DNA from: Notoacmeibacter ruber
GTDB taxonomy: Bacteria; Pseudomonadota; Alphaproteobacteria; Rhizobiales; Rhizobiaceae
Direction of reading: 5' to 3'
Length of the DNA stretch: 64,000 nt
Assembly (NCBI RefSeq): GCF_003668555.1
Contig: NZ_RCWN01000001.1
Coordinates: forward strand, 1,178,001 to 1,242,000
Shown here in pieces: positions 9,061 through 18,850 of the stretch; the stretch's first letter is position 1, and each line of letters opens with the position of its first letter. A program made the position numbers and the translations under genes. Below the pieces are notes generated by a model. That model was not told where the DNA came from. It saw only the letters and a list, made by a program, of their open reading frames with translations, and did no database searches.

Positions 9061-11511
9061 ATGATTCGGATCATCGGTTATCTTTTTGGTATAGGTGTCG
9101 TCGCGGCTCTGGCGGTTGCCGGCGCGGTCGCGCTTTTCATCACGCATGTCAGTTCTGATCTGCCGAATTACGAGGTGCTCGCCAACTACCAGCCGCCGGT
9201 GACGACACGTGTTCACGCCGCCAATGGTGGCCTGATGGCGGAATATGCCCGCGAGAGACGGCTTTTCCTGCCGATTGCCGCCGTGCCGGATCGGGTCAAG
9301 GCAGCTTTTCTATCCGCCGAGGACAAGAACTTCTACACCCATCCCGGGCTCGATGTTCAGGGCCTTGCACGGGCGATCGTCAATAATCTGCGCAATGGGA
9401 CGAGGCAGGGCGCTTCGACGATCACGCAGCAGGTCGCCAAGAACTTTCTGCTCACCACGGAGCAGACCTATGAGAGGAAGGTGAAGGAGGCGATCCTCGC
9501 CTTTCGGATCGAGCAGGCCTACTCGAAGGATCGGATCCTCGAACTCTATCTCAACGAGATATTTCTTGGCTTCGGCTCATACGGCATCGCGAGCGCGGCG
9601 CTCTCCTATTTCGACAAGAGTGTCAACGAGCTGACCGTTGCCGAGGCCGCGTATCTCGCGGCCCTGCCGAAGGCACCGAACAATTATCACCCCTTCAGGC
9701 ACCGCGAACGTGCCGTCGATCGCCGCAACTGGGTGATCGGGCAGATGCTCGAAAACGGTTATATCACGCAGAAAGAAGCCGATGAGGCACGCGCCTCGGC
9801 TCTGGGCGTCAAATCGCGTCAGGACCGCCATACCTATCTCTTCGCCGGCGAATATTTCACCGAGGAAGTACGCCGCGAGATCATCGATCGTTACGGCGTT
9901 GATGAACTCTACGAGGGCGGTCTTTCGGTCCGCACCACGATCGATCCCGATCTGCAGAAGATGGCTCGCAAATCGATGCAGAAGGGGCTGATCGAATTCG
10001 ACGTCCAGCGCGGCTATCGCGGACCCTACAAGAAAATCGAGCTGGGCGACGACTGGGGCAGCGCGCTCGCCCAGGTCGAAGGCCTTTACGATGTACCCGA
10101 ATGGCAACTCGCCGTGGTGCTGGAAACGGGCGATAATTCGGTGGAGATCGGCCTTCAGCCGGGCCGCAAGGGCGACGGTTCCGTCGTTGACAAGCGTGAA
10201 ACCGGGACCATCGCAAAGAGCGACATGAAGTGGGCCATGCGCCACCGTGTCGACGGCTCGATGAAGAATGCGAGTTCGCCCGCCGGCGTGCTTGAGCAGG
10301 GCGACGTCGTCTTTGTCGAAAAGACCGACGAGGGGGAGGGGAGCTATCGCCTCCGCCAGCCTCCGGAGATCGAGGGTGGCCTGGTCGCCATGGATCCCCA
10401 TACAGGTCGCGTGCTTGCCATGGTCGGCGGCTTTTCCTTTGCAGAGAGCGAGTTCAATCGGGCCACGCAGGCCATGCGCCAGCCTGGCTCGTCCTTCAAG
10501 CCGATCGTTTATGCTGCCGCCCTCGACAATGGCTATACGCCAGCCTCGGTGGTGATGGATGCGCCGATCACCATCAAGAGTGGCAATACCGTCTGGGAGC
10601 CGAAGAACTACGGCGGCAAGTCGGCTGGTCCCTCGACCTTGCGGCTTGGCATCGAAAGAAGCCGCAACCTCATGACCGTTCGGCTGGCCAAGGATATGGG
10701 TATCGATCTGGTGGCCGAATATGCCGAACGGTTCGGCATCTATGACAAGATGGGCCTCTATCTGCCCAACTCGCTCGGCTCCTCCGAGACCACTGTCATG
10801 CGGATGGCGACGGCCTATTCGATCATGGCCAATGGCGGCAAGCAGATACGCCCCTCGCTGATCGACCGGATCCAGGACCGGTATGGCAAGACGGTCTACA
10901 AACACGATCAGCGCGGATGCGAAGGCTGCTCCGCCAAAGAATGGTCCGGTCAGTCCGAGCCGACGCTCGTCGATAACCGCGAACAGGTTCTCGATCCCAT
11001 GACCGCCTATCAGATCACCTCCATGATGGAGGGTGTCGCAAAACGCGGCACGGCGGCGAAGCTTGCCGATATCGGCTTTCCCGTCGCGGGCAAGACCGGC
11101 ACCACTAATGACGAGAAGGACGCCTGGTTCGTCGGCTTCACGCCGGATCTCGTCGTGGCGCTTTATCTCGGCTACGACACGCCGCGGCCGATGGGCCACG
11201 GTTCGACCGGCGGCGGTCTGGCCGTACCTATTTTCAAGGACTTCATGAGTAAGGCCCATGAAGGCAAGCCGAACGTTGATTTTCAGGTGCCGGAGGGCAT
11301 GTTGATGATACCGATCGACCGGCGTTCGGGTATGCGCACGGCGAGCAGCGGCGGTGGCAACGTTATCATTGAGGCGTTCAAGCCCGGGACCGGCCCGGCC
11401 GATGTCTATAATGTGATCGGCATGGAAACTGTTGCGCAGACCGATGCGCCGCGGAACGTTTCCCAAGAATCACGTGAGATCATCCAGTCCGCTGGTGGCG
11501 GTCTTTACTGA
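9061..11511 (+). CDS. mrcA: Penicillin-binding protein 1A (bifunctional transglycosylase/transpeptidase)
   Basis: Class A PBP that polymerises and crosslinks peptidoglycan at the outer face of the inner membrane. The 816-aa product starts MIRIIGYLFG with one membrane segment (about 5-28). The GT51 domain carries EDKNFYTHPG and QGASTITQQVAKNF; the transpeptidase domain carries SXXK as GSSFKP, SXN as SRN and KTG as GKTGTTND. The region between about 310 and 450 is the OB-like insertion typical of PBP1A. An upstream in-frame TTG at 8935 was rejected in favour of the ATG at 9061, which has AAAGGCGGG before it. It lies between the amidase gene and prfB, the usual neighbours. Confidence 0.97.
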   Translation: MIRIIGYLFGIGVVAALAVAGAVALFITHVSSDLPNYEVLANYQPPVTTRVHAANGGLMAEYARERRLFLPIAAVPDRVKAAFLSAEDKNFYTHPGLDVQGLARAIVNNLRNGTRQGASTITQQVAKNFLLTTEQTYERKVKEAILAFRIEQAYSKDRILELYLNEIFLGFGSYGIASAALSYFDKSVNELTVAEAAYLAALPKAPNNYHPFRHRERAVDRRNWVIGQMLENGYITQKEADEARASALGVKSRQDRHTYLFAGEYFTEEVRREIIDRYGVDELYEGGLSVRTTIDPDLQKMARKSMQKGLIEFDVQRGYRGPYKKIELGDDWGSALAQVEGLYDVPEWQLAVVLETGDNSVEIGLQPGRKGDGSVVDKRETGTIAKSDMKWAMRHRVDGSMKNASSPAGVLEQGDVVFVEKTDEGEGSYRLRQPPEIEGGLVAMDPHTGRVLAMVGGFSFAESEFNRATQAMRQPGSSFKPIVYAAALDNGYTPASVVMDAPITIKSGNTVWEPKNYGGKSAGPSTLRLGIERSRNLMTVRLAKDMGIDLVAEYAERFGIYDKMGLYLPNSLGSSETTVMRMATAYSIMANGGKQIRPSLIDRIQDRYGKTVYKHDQRGCEGCSAKEWSGQSEPTLVDNREQVLDPMTAYQITSMMEGVAKRGTAAKLADIGFPVAGKTGTTNDEKDAWFVGFTPDLVVALYLGYDTPRPMGHGSTGGGLAVPIFKDFMSKAHEGKPNVDFQVPEGMLMIPIDRRSGMRTASSGGGNVIIEAFKPGTGPADVYNVIGMETVAQTDAPRNVSQESREIIQSAGGGLY

Positions 11512-11567
11512 GGCCGGAGCAGGCACTTTACAGCGGGCTGGCACTGACTATGTTGCGCCCGGAATGG

Positions 11568-11588
11568 AGGCCGCCGAACGGGCGGCCT
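11568..11588 (+). terminator. Hairpin between mrcA and prfB
   Basis: Perfect 8-bp stem AGGCCGCC / GGCGGCCT with loop GAACG, 57 bases after the mrcA stop and 35 bases before the prfB start. Only a short pyrimidine tail (TCTC) follows, so it is a weak intrinsic terminator or a leader structure for prfB. Confidence 0.5.
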
Positions 11589-11622
11589 TCTCGCATCCGA
11601 TTTCAGGAAGGACGCTCACGCC

Positions 11623-12739
11623 ATGCGCGCAGAGACGGAGAATCTCGTTGACGAGATCAAGCAGGCACTCAGCCTGCTGAGGAGGCATCTTTGACTGGGA
11701 TGCCGCACAGAAACGCCTCGGCTATCTGAATAGCCGCGCCGAAGACCCCTCTCTTTGGGACGACCCAAACGAAGCGCAGAAGCTGATGCGCGAGCGTCAG
11801 ACGCTCGAGGAGAACATCTCCGCGATCAGCGATATGCAGCAGACGCTGGATGACAGCATCGAACTGATCGAACTCGGTGAAATGGAAGGCGACGAAGAGA
11901 TCGTTCGCGATGCCGAGAAGACGATCCGACAGCTTGAAGGTAAGATCGACAAGCGTCGCATCGAGACGCTTCTGTCCGGGGAAATGGATCAGTCCGATGC
12001 GTTTCTCGAAGTCCACGCCGGAGCCGGCGGTACCGAGAGCCAGGACTGGGCCAATATGCTGCTGCGCATGTATACGCGCTGGGCGGAGAAAAGGGGCTTC
12101 AAGGTCGAGGTTCAGGACGTCTCCTACGGTGAGGAGGCCGGCATCAAGGGTGCTACGCTTCTCATCAAGGGTGAGAAGGCCAATGGCTGGCTGAAGACCG
12201 AGAGCGGCGTTCATCGTCTGGTTCGGATTTCGCCTTACGATTCGAATGCGCGCCGGCACACATCGTTTTCGTCGATCGGCGTCTATCCGGTCATTGATGA
12301 CAATATCGAGATCGATATTCAGGACAAGGATATCCGGATCGATACGTTCCGGTCCTCCGGTGCCGGTGGACAGCACGTCAATACGACCGACTCGGCGGTG
12401 CGAATCACACACATGCCGACCGGGATCGTCGTGACCTCTTCGGAGAAGAGCCAGCATCAGAACCGCGCCAATGCCATGAAGGCGCTACGTGCGCGTCTTT
12501 ACGACCTTGAGATGAAGAAGCGCGAAGATGCCGCATTGGCCGAGCATGACGCCAAGACGGATATCGGCTGGGGTCATCAAATTAGATCCTACGTTCTCCA
12601 GCCCTATCAGCTCGTCAAAGATCTGCGGACGGGGGTGGAAAGCACCAATCCCACCGAAGTACTCGACGGAGGACTGGACGAGTTCATGGAAGCGGCGCTT
12701 GCCGGCAAGGTCGTCGGAGAGGTCGAGGACGTCGAATAG
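11623..12739 (+). CDS. prfB: Peptide chain release factor 2, with programmed +1 frameshift
   Basis: RF2 recognises UGA and UAA and triggers peptidyl-tRNA hydrolysis. The reading frame starts at ATG 11623 and hits an in-frame TGA at 11692-11694 after 23 codons. The rest of RF2 continues in the +1 frame from GAC at 11693 to the TAG ending at 12739, giving about 371 aa. The recoding signal is complete: an internal Shine-Dalgarno-like AGGAGG at 11680-11685, a 3-nt spacer CAT, and CTT-TGA-C at 11689-11695, the same geometry as E. coli prfB. The product has the GGQ hydrolysis motif (GAGGQHVNTTDSA) and SPYDS in place of the SPF-type stop-recognition tripeptide, a variant I believe is common in alphaproteobacteria. 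High RF2 levels stop at UGA, lower levels favour the shift. Confidence 0.97.
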
Positions 12740-12773
12740 CTGTTTGGATTGATCGAGAAGGCCAGGAGAGCGG

Positions 12774-14000
12774 TCAGAGCACGCTTCTGACCGTCTCGCC
12801 GGCTTTCAGGAAGCGATCCGGATTCAATGCCGCCCCACGGCGTCGAATTTCGTAATGCAGGTGAGGGCCCGTCGACCGGCCCGTTGAGCCGACCTGGCCG
12901 ATCACCGTGCCGCGTGCCACTTCCTGTCCGGTCTTGACCGCAATTTCGCTGAGATGACCGTAACGCGTCGTTAGACCATTCCCATGCCGGATTTGGACCA
13001 TGCGGCCATAGCCGCCGTTGCGTCCTGCTTTCACCACGACACCATCCGCCGGCGCTATGATCGGTGTGCCGCTCGTCGCTTTGAAGTCGATGCCCGAATG
13101 CATGGCGCGTCGACCAATGATGGGATCCCTGCGGATTCCGAAACTGGACGTGACCGCATGACCGGGAAGGGGATGCGCCAGCGGAATGGCCGCTGCGCTA
13201 CCGCGAATCCTGTCATAACGTTGGAGTGCTGTATCGAGACGCTCCACTACCGAATTGAAATCCGTGGACGCGCCATCGTCGACCTCTTCGAAGGGGCCGC
13301 CCATCGCTTCCGTGCCGGTTGATTCGCCGACAGCGGCAGATGCCATGCCTATCTCGACCAGCGCGGCCTGAAGGCGGTCGCTCGCATCTTCGGCTTTCTG
13401 CGTGACATGGGTGATCTGGGCGATTTGCTGCGATTCCATCTCATGGAGCGAGCGCTGCAATGCGACGAAAGCGACATCGGCGCGTTCAGCCAGTGAAAGG
13501 CGGAGTTCGCCATCGGCAGCAAAAGGCGTCGTAATGTCGACCTTTGCCTCTTCCTCCGGTCGTGATTTCGGCAGAGGCGGGACAGTCCCGGTCGTCGTTA
13601 CGCTAAAGTCTCTCAAAATCGGAACTAATTTCGCCGAGCGGCTGGCGAGAACATCCTGCCGTGCCATCAGCTCGAACATTCGTTTCTCGACCAGATGCTG
13701 ATCGAGCATCTGGCGACTGGTGATCCGGTCGACTTGTCTGCGAAGTTCGGAAATCCGGTCCTCATAGGCATGTTGCATTCGAGCGTCATGGGCTTGCTGA
13801 CGAACGATGAGATCGTCCCGCATGACGAGATAGGCCGTCGCCGAAAGATAGCTGGCGAAGAGAAGGCCACCGATAGCGAGAAGGCTACGCTTGGCGAGTT
13901 TTGGCCCACCTGGAGGGTGCGTCCGACCATTCGAATTCGGGCCTGGTTCCGCTTGGCGCTGGCCGAAAGAGAAGGTGGGATTGACGACAGATGGACCCAA
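12774..14000 (-). CDS. M23 family metallopeptidase, membrane-anchored (LytM/NlpD-like)
   Basis: Predicted periplasmic peptidoglycan endopeptidase or an amidase activator of the LytM family. The 408-aa product has a cytoplasmic N-terminus of about 37 residues, one membrane segment (about 39-60), a long charged coiled-coil region (about 62-115 and 165-215), a low-complexity linker, and a C-terminal M23 domain (about 285-395). Zinc-ligand motifs MHSGIDF and HLHYEI are both intact, so it may be catalytically active rather than a degenerate activator. It is convergent with prfB (34 bases apart). Nearby amidase and PBP1A genes suit a wall-remodelling role. Confidence 0.92.
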   Translation of the reverse strand: MGPSVVNPTFSFGQRQAEPGPNSNGRTHPPGGPKLAKRSLLAIGGLLFASYLSATAYLVMRDDLIVRQQAHDARMQHAYEDRISELRRQVDRITSRQMLDQHLVEKRMFELMARQDVLASRSAKLVPILRDFSVTTTGTVPPLPKSRPEEEAKVDITTPFAADGELRLSLAERADVAFVALQRSLHEMESQQIAQITHVTQKAEDASDRLQAALVEIGMASAAVGESTGTEAMGGPFEEVDDGASTDFNSVVERLDTALQRYDRIRGSAAAIPLAHPLPGHAVTSSFGIRRDPIIGRRAMHSGIDFKATSGTPIIAPADGVVVKAGRNGGYGRMVQIRHGNGLTTRYGHLSEIAVKTGQEVARGTVIGQVGSTGRSTGPHLHYEIRRRGAALNPDRFLKAGETVRSVL

Positions 14001-14081
14001 GATTGCCCCCGCTGAGAACGCGGAGGCATTACAGTCTATTAGGGTTAAGAAACCATCCTTCGCTGATCCCTCCGCGCCTTG

Positions 14082-14960
14082 TCAGTCGGCGCGATGGTCG
14101 CTGTTGGAAACCGATGACAGACCACGCCAGAAGGTCGGAGTGAGCCCCGCTGCCGAACGCGCGAAAGCATTGAACGGCGGTTTTACCTGCCCGTGAAAGT
14201 GCTCGCGTACCAGCCGACGAAAGCTTGCCGCCGGCTCGACGCCTTCGCGCGCGCAGCAGAAACGAAACCACTTTGCGCCTGTGGCGACGTGACCCTTTTC
14301 ATCCTCATAGATGATCCGGAGAATGGCGGCGCTTTCCATGTCGCCGACTTCATTCAACTGGTTGACCATGGAAGGCGTCACGTCCAGCCCACGCGCTTCC
14401 AGAACCAAGGGCACGATGGCGAGCCGAGCGAAGAGATGGCCCTTCGTATCCTGCGCGGCCTGCCAGAGACCATCGTGTGCCGGCAAGTCGCCATAGGCGG
14501 CATCCAGGCTGGAAAGCCGTTCCCTCAGCAGGGAAAAGTGCTTGGCCTCCTCGAAGGCCACTAGCATCCAGCCGTCGAAAAAACTGCGCGGCATCGGTTC
14601 GGCGGCAAAGCGTGCGACGATGTCGAGCGCAAGATCGATCGCGTTCAACTCGATATGGGCCAGCGCGTGAAGCAGAGCAATCCGGCCGCGTACACTGCGC
14701 AACGAGCGTCTTTTCAGCATACGCGGCGGAACCAACTCGGGCCGCTCCGGTCGCCCGGGACGATCCGGCGGCATCTGATCAAGCGGACCATGCAGTGAGA
14801 GATGCCGACCCAGCCAATGCCGGTAGAGCTCGCGCGTCAGAGCGACCTTTCGGTCAAGGTCGGTTTCGGCGACGGCGCGTGAAGCGCCATCGCGCAAGGA
14901 TCTAACGGACGCAGCATCACCCACAGTCGCACCGTCAACGGCGGCGGCTTCGGCGGTCAA
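14082..14960 (-). CDS. DUF455 family ferritin-like protein
   Basis: Function not established; DUF455 proteins have a ferritin-like four-helix fold with a probable di-metal centre. The 292-aa product shows repeated acidic/His motifs consistent with this: HALAHIELNAIDLALD, FEEAKHF and YEDEKGHVATGAKWF. The start appears to be TTG at 14960, whose bases overlap the TGA stop of the upstream bcp gene (TTGA overlap), which points to translational coupling. Coupling to a peroxiredoxin suggests an oxidative-stress or metal-handling context, but that is inference. Confidence 0.85.
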   Translation of the reverse strand: MTAEAAAVDGATVGDAASVRSLRDGASRAVAETDLDRKVALTRELYRHWLGRHLSLHGPLDQMPPDRPGRPERPELVPPRMLKRRSLRSVRGRIALLHALAHIELNAIDLALDIVARFAAEPMPRSFFDGWMLVAFEEAKHFSLLRERLSSLDAAYGDLPAHDGLWQAAQDTKGHLFARLAIVPLVLEARGLDVTPSMVNQLNEVGDMESAAILRIIYEDEKGHVATGAKWFRFCCAREGVEPAASFRRLVREHFHGQVKPPFNAFARSAAGLTPTFWRGLSSVSNSDHRAD

Positions 14961-15424
14961 GCCGATTCCGCCGCAGCCAGCACGGCCTCCGCATGGCCCG
15001 GCACCTTAACCTTCCACCAGCTTTCCAGAACCTTTCCGTCCTCGCCGACAAGAACGGTGCTGCGCTGTACGCCCATATATTTCCGGCCATACATGCTCTT
15101 CTCGACCCACACGCCATAGCTCTCCAGCACCGTCTTCTCCTCATCGGAAGCAAGAACGACATCAAGGTCGTGCTTCTCCCGGAACTTGGCGTGCTTCTTG
15201 AGATTATCGGGCGAGATGCCGACGACCGTGGTGCCGATGGCCGAGAACTTTTCCTTGAGCGACGTGAAGGCGAGCGCCTCAGCCGTGCAGCCTGAAGTAT
15301 CGTCTTTCGGGTAGAAAAAGAGCACGACCTTGTGGCCGCGCTGGGCCGAGAGGTGGAAGTCGTTTCCATCGTCCGTCGGCAAAGTGAAGTCGGGGGCAGT
15401 ATCGCCCTTTTGTGGCAGTGTCAT
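14957..15424 (-). CDS. bcp: Thioredoxin-dependent peroxiredoxin, BCP/PrxQ type
   Basis: Reduces hydrogen peroxide and organic peroxides in the cytoplasm using thioredoxin. The 155-aa product starting MTLPQKGDTAPDF has the peroxidatic site DDTSGCTAEA with C46. The second cysteine five residues later, present in E. coli BCP, is replaced (no Cys nearby), so it would work as a 1-Cys type or use an external thiol. The longer in-frame start at 15538 was rejected because the extension is not family-like and overlaps the promoter of the divergent gene, while AGAGAGGCGAAG precedes ATG 15424. Its stop overlaps the DUF455 start. Confidence 0.95.
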   Translation of the reverse strand: MTLPQKGDTAPDFTLPTDDGNDFHLSAQRGHKVVLFFYPKDDTSGCTAEALAFTSLKEKFSAIGTTVVGISPDNLKKHAKFREKHDLDVVLASDEEKTVLESYGVWVEKSMYGRKYMGVQRSTVLVGEDGKVLESWWKVKVPGHAEAVLAAAESA

Positions 15425-15499
15425 AGCTTCGCCTCTCTTTTGACATAGCGGTTCGCCGGTCCGATACAGGACGGGGCAGCTGAGGTCTACGGGGCAGGT

Positions 15500-18400
15500 T
15501 TGAACGCATCGTCTGGGGAGGTCGAAGCCGGCGCGCAAGAGCCGGACAGATCGGCGCTGGTCCGCCTCGCTCGGATCATCGCTCTCTTTTTGCTTGGCAT
15601 TTTCCTACTTTTCAGCATCGCATTTGCCGGTTTGTGGGCGTTTGTCGAGAGCGACTACGGTCGTCAAAAGATCACCTCCGAGACGAATCAGATTCTCCAG
15701 ACTGCCCTCGGGCAGCCGGTCGCTCTGAAGATCGGCAACATCGATGTCGGCCTGCGCAATGGTTGGCGGCTTGCCGTTCACCTTCGCAATGTGGCTCTTC
15801 TGGCGCCCGAAACGCCTGTTCCCCTCGCTTCGCTTGAGAGACTGGACCTCGTCCTTTCCCCATCGGCGCTTGTGACTGGCCGGCTCAATCTAAGCAGCCT
15901 TGCTCTGGAGAGAGGGCGGATCGAGGCGGGTCTCCTTGCTCCGGCGGATACCGTCGACGCATTCGCCGCGATCCGTAACGAGGCGGGTCAGATGGACCCG
16001 GACAAGGCGACCGCGCTACTCATGGATTCCGCGCGCCTGTTGAACGGCCGCACAAGGGATCTGGGGATCAGGCGGATCGAGCTCGATCGTGTGACGATTG
16101 CGCGGGGGCTGATGGAGCTTAGGGTTCATCAGGCTTCTGTGCGCCGAAAGCGCGGCCGCGAGAAGGGGCTCGCTCTCGAGGCGCAGGCTGATCTACACAC
16201 GGTGACCAATGCCAAAGGCATTGATGTGGCCATTACCTCTGAGGCTGTCTTCACGCCCGATCAACGCGTCGAGCGCCTTAACGCCGAGGTCGAACTGCCC
16301 GACCTCGATCTTCAGCCGACGCCGAGAAGCTCGGCCGATATGGCCGGGGTCGGCATTGAGATCGAAGCGACGGAAAAGGATGTACGCGCGCCCGGCAGGG
16401 TTACGACCACGCTGGCGATCGACCGTTTCAATCTGACGCCGAGACCGCATGAGCCGGTAGACGGTGCCTTCTCACTGAGTGTTCGAATGGGCGAGGGGAC
16501 CGGCAAGGCAGAATTCGATGACGGATTTCTGCGATTGGGTCAAACCCATTTGCCGCTCGATGGCGCCATCGGCCCAAGCCCGCTTCGAAGCAAGGAGGGC
16601 ACGCCCCTCTACCGTTTTGAACTGCTCTCCAACGATGCATCGATTGACGCGGTCGACACGGCCTTGCCGCCGCTGACCGCCAATTTTCTTCTACGTGGCC
16701 AGTACGACCCGGTTTCGAAGATTGCATCGGGAGACAGGCTTGCGATCAATATAGCGGGTCGAAAGGCGGAAGGGTGGATCGCACTCGGCTTGACGGAACC
16801 GCTCATGCTGGGATTGTCGCTTCGGGCGGACTACCTTCAGACCGATGATCTGAAGCGCCTCTGGCCATACACGATCGCGCCGAAAACGCGCAGCTTCGTG
16901 CTGGAAAAGCTGACCGGCGGATCGGGGCGCGACCTCGAACTCGATGTGGCGGCGCCACTGCCAGAGCTCCTCGACCCGCGGTTGCGACGATCCAAGGATG
17001 AGTTGCGTGGCAGCCTTAAGATGGAAGGCGTCGCTATCGCTTTGCCGGAAGAACTACCGCTCGTACGGGATACAGGCGGCTCTGTGTCGGTGGAAGGGTC
17101 GATAGCAAAAGTCACCATCGATAGCGGCTTCGCAGAGGTTGAAGGGAAAGCGGTGCAATTGCAGCCGACCCGTCTGGATGTGCCGGATACGAAGGCCAAG
17201 CCCCTTCGCGCGCAGCTTTCCGTAGCGGTGAAGGGCTCCGCTGATGCGTTGACCTCCATTGCCGAGAAAGAGCCGATTGGCGTGACCCTCCCCATCGCGT
17301 CGGAAAGGCTCTCGGGCGAGGCGACGGCCAATGTTGAGGCCGATCTGATTCTCGGTCCGACCATGGGGCAAAAGCCGGTCAGCGCCTTTGCCGTCAGCGC
17401 GCAGTTCGCTGACGCTGCGCTCGACGGCAAGTTTCAGGGACACACCGTCTCGAAAGCGCATGGCAGCCTTTTCGTCGATCCAAATGGTTTCACCTTGCGG
17501 CTCGACGGTTGGCTGGACGATCTCGCCGCATCCCTCGATCTTTCAAAGCCGAAGGAAGGGCCGATCGAGACGCAGGTCAGCGCGAAGCTCGACCGGAAAG
17601 GTTTACGCCGATTTGCGCCGACGCTGGCTGAATATGTCGACGGCACGGTTGATGCCGAGGTCAAAGTCGGTGCGGACGGCGCCTTCGATGTCGTTCTCGA
17701 TTTGAAGAATGCCTCGATCGGCTTCGCACCGATAGGATGGTCCAAAGGGCTGGGGGTTCCCGGCCGCGCACGATTCCGAATGGAGACGAAGGGCGAGGTC
17801 AGCCGAATATCTGATCTTGATTTCGAGACCGGTGCCACGAGAGTGCAGGGCACTATGCTTCTGCAAGGCGGAAGGCTCGAAAGAGCTGATCTCTCCACGC
17901 TCGCGCTGAATGAGACCGATGATGCCCGTCTGTCGCTCCGCCATGACGGCGAAACGATGCGTATCATCGTTCGAGGGACAAGGTTGGACGGGCGCGGCAT
18001 CATCCGCGCCATGACCGCGCCGGCGTCAGAAAAGGCTGAACGACAGGGGGGCGGAGCGAATCCCCTTGCGGGGCGGATCGAGCTGGACGCTTTGATCGGC
18101 ACTCTCGGCGGGTTCGGCAGTGAGACTCTCCGCAATGCGAAGATCACCTTCAGCGGCTCGGCGGGCGAACCCGATCACGCGGTGCTGAGTGCGGTTTTCC
18201 GAAGCGGAAAACGTGTCGCCTTTACCTATGAGAGACAGGCCAACCGCAAGCTGCAGATTGCGAGCGGGGACGCGGGCGCGGTTCTGCGTTTCGCCGACCT
18301 CTACGACAAGATGTCCGGCGGACAGATCGACGCGCTTCTGACGGGCGGCGCCGAGCAGCCGATGGCCGGCAAGGTCGACATTGAGAACTTCATGATCATC

Positions 18401-18835
18401 AATGAGCCGCGCCTGGAATCACTCGCCTCGCGGCGCACCGGCGACCGGAGCCTCAACGATGCGGTCAACGGCAAGCTCGATACGAGCTACGTCTCGTTCG
18501 ATAGCGGCAGCGTGAGCCTTGTGAAGTCGAAGAACCGTCTGGAAGTCGATAATGGCGTCGTGCGCGGCCCCCAGATCGGCATGATGTTCGAGGGAACCGT
18601 CTACGATGCCAACGGTCTCATGAACATGACCGGCACGTTCATGCCGGCCTATGGCTTGAACAGGATATTCGGGGAAATTCCGATCCTTGGCATGGTCCTC
18701 GGCAATGGCCGGGAGCAGGGATTGATCGGCGTTACCTATCGGCTGTCGGGTTCGGCCAAGGCTCCCCGGCTGACGATCAACCCCTTATCGGTTGTCGCGC
18801 CGGGGATATTCCGTTCGATCTTCGCCTTTCGATGA
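15500..18835 (+). CDS. AsmA/YhdP-like envelope protein (DUF3971 type)
   Basis: Very large envelope protein of the AsmA superfamily, whose members (YhdP, TamB) form periplasmic bridges thought to move phospholipids to the outer membrane. The 1111-aa product has a short cytoplasmic N-terminus, one membrane segment (about 22-46), and a long beta-rich body of alternating short strands without cysteines. It ends with an AsmA-like C-terminal region (YGLNRIFGEIPILGMVLG near 1050, then a conserved VTYRLSGSAKAP block). The start is a TTG at 15500 with GGGGCAGG upstream; no ATG lies before the membrane segment. It is divergent from bcp and convergent with tyrS. The role in lipid transport is from the family. 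Confidence 0.85.
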   Translation: MNASSGEVEAGAQEPDRSALVRLARIIALFLLGIFLLFSIAFAGLWAFVESDYGRQKITSETNQILQTALGQPVALKIGNIDVGLRNGWRLAVHLRNVALLAPETPVPLASLERLDLVLSPSALVTGRLNLSSLALERGRIEAGLLAPADTVDAFAAIRNEAGQMDPDKATALLMDSARLLNGRTRDLGIRRIELDRVTIARGLMELRVHQASVRRKRGREKGLALEAQADLHTVTNAKGIDVAITSEAVFTPDQRVERLNAEVELPDLDLQPTPRSSADMAGVGIEIEATEKDVRAPGRVTTTLAIDRFNLTPRPHEPVDGAFSLSVRMGEGTGKAEFDDGFLRLGQTHLPLDGAIGPSPLRSKEGTPLYRFELLSNDASIDAVDTALPPLTANFLLRGQYDPVSKIASGDRLAINIAGRKAEGWIALGLTEPLMLGLSLRADYLQTDDLKRLWPYTIAPKTRSFVLEKLTGGSGRDLELDVAAPLPELLDPRLRRSKDELRGSLKMEGVAIALPEELPLVRDTGGSVSVEGSIAKVTIDSGFAEVEGKAVQLQPTRLDVPDTKAKPLRAQLSVAVKGSADALTSIAEKEPIGVTLPIASERLSGEATANVEADLILGPTMGQKPVSAFAVSAQFADAALDGKFQGHTVSKAHGSLFVDPNGFTLRLDGWLDDLAASLDLSKPKEGPIETQVSAKLDRKGLRRFAPTLAEYVDGTVDAEVKVGADGAFDVVLDLKNASIGFAPIGWSKGLGVPGRARFRMETKGEVSRISDLDFETGATRVQGTMLLQGGRLERADLSTLALNETDDARLSLRHDGETMRIIVRGTRLDGRGIIRAMTAPASEKAERQGGGANPLAGRIELDALIGTLGGFGSETLRNAKITFSGSAGEPDHAVLSAVFRSGKRVAFTYERQANRKLQIASGDAGAVLRFADLYDKMSGGQIDALLTGGAEQPMAGKVDIENFMIINEPRLESLASRRTGDRSLNDAVNGKLDTSYVSFDSGSVSLVKSKNRLEVDNGVVRGPQIGMMFEGTVYDANGLMNMTGTFMPAYGLNRIFGEIPILGMVLGNGREQGLIGVTYRLSGSAKAPRLTINPLSVVAPGIFRSIFAFR

Positions 18836-18850
18836 TTTTCGTGAGCGATC

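Noticed and set aside
9577..11466. 629-codon open frame antisense to the PBP1A gene
   Set aside because: Shadow of a well-supported gene; composition is not protein-like and there is no start signal.
11692..11694. In-frame TGA in prfB as a nonsense mutation
   Set aside because: The full recoding signal surrounds it and the +1 frame restores RF2, so it is a programmed frameshift.
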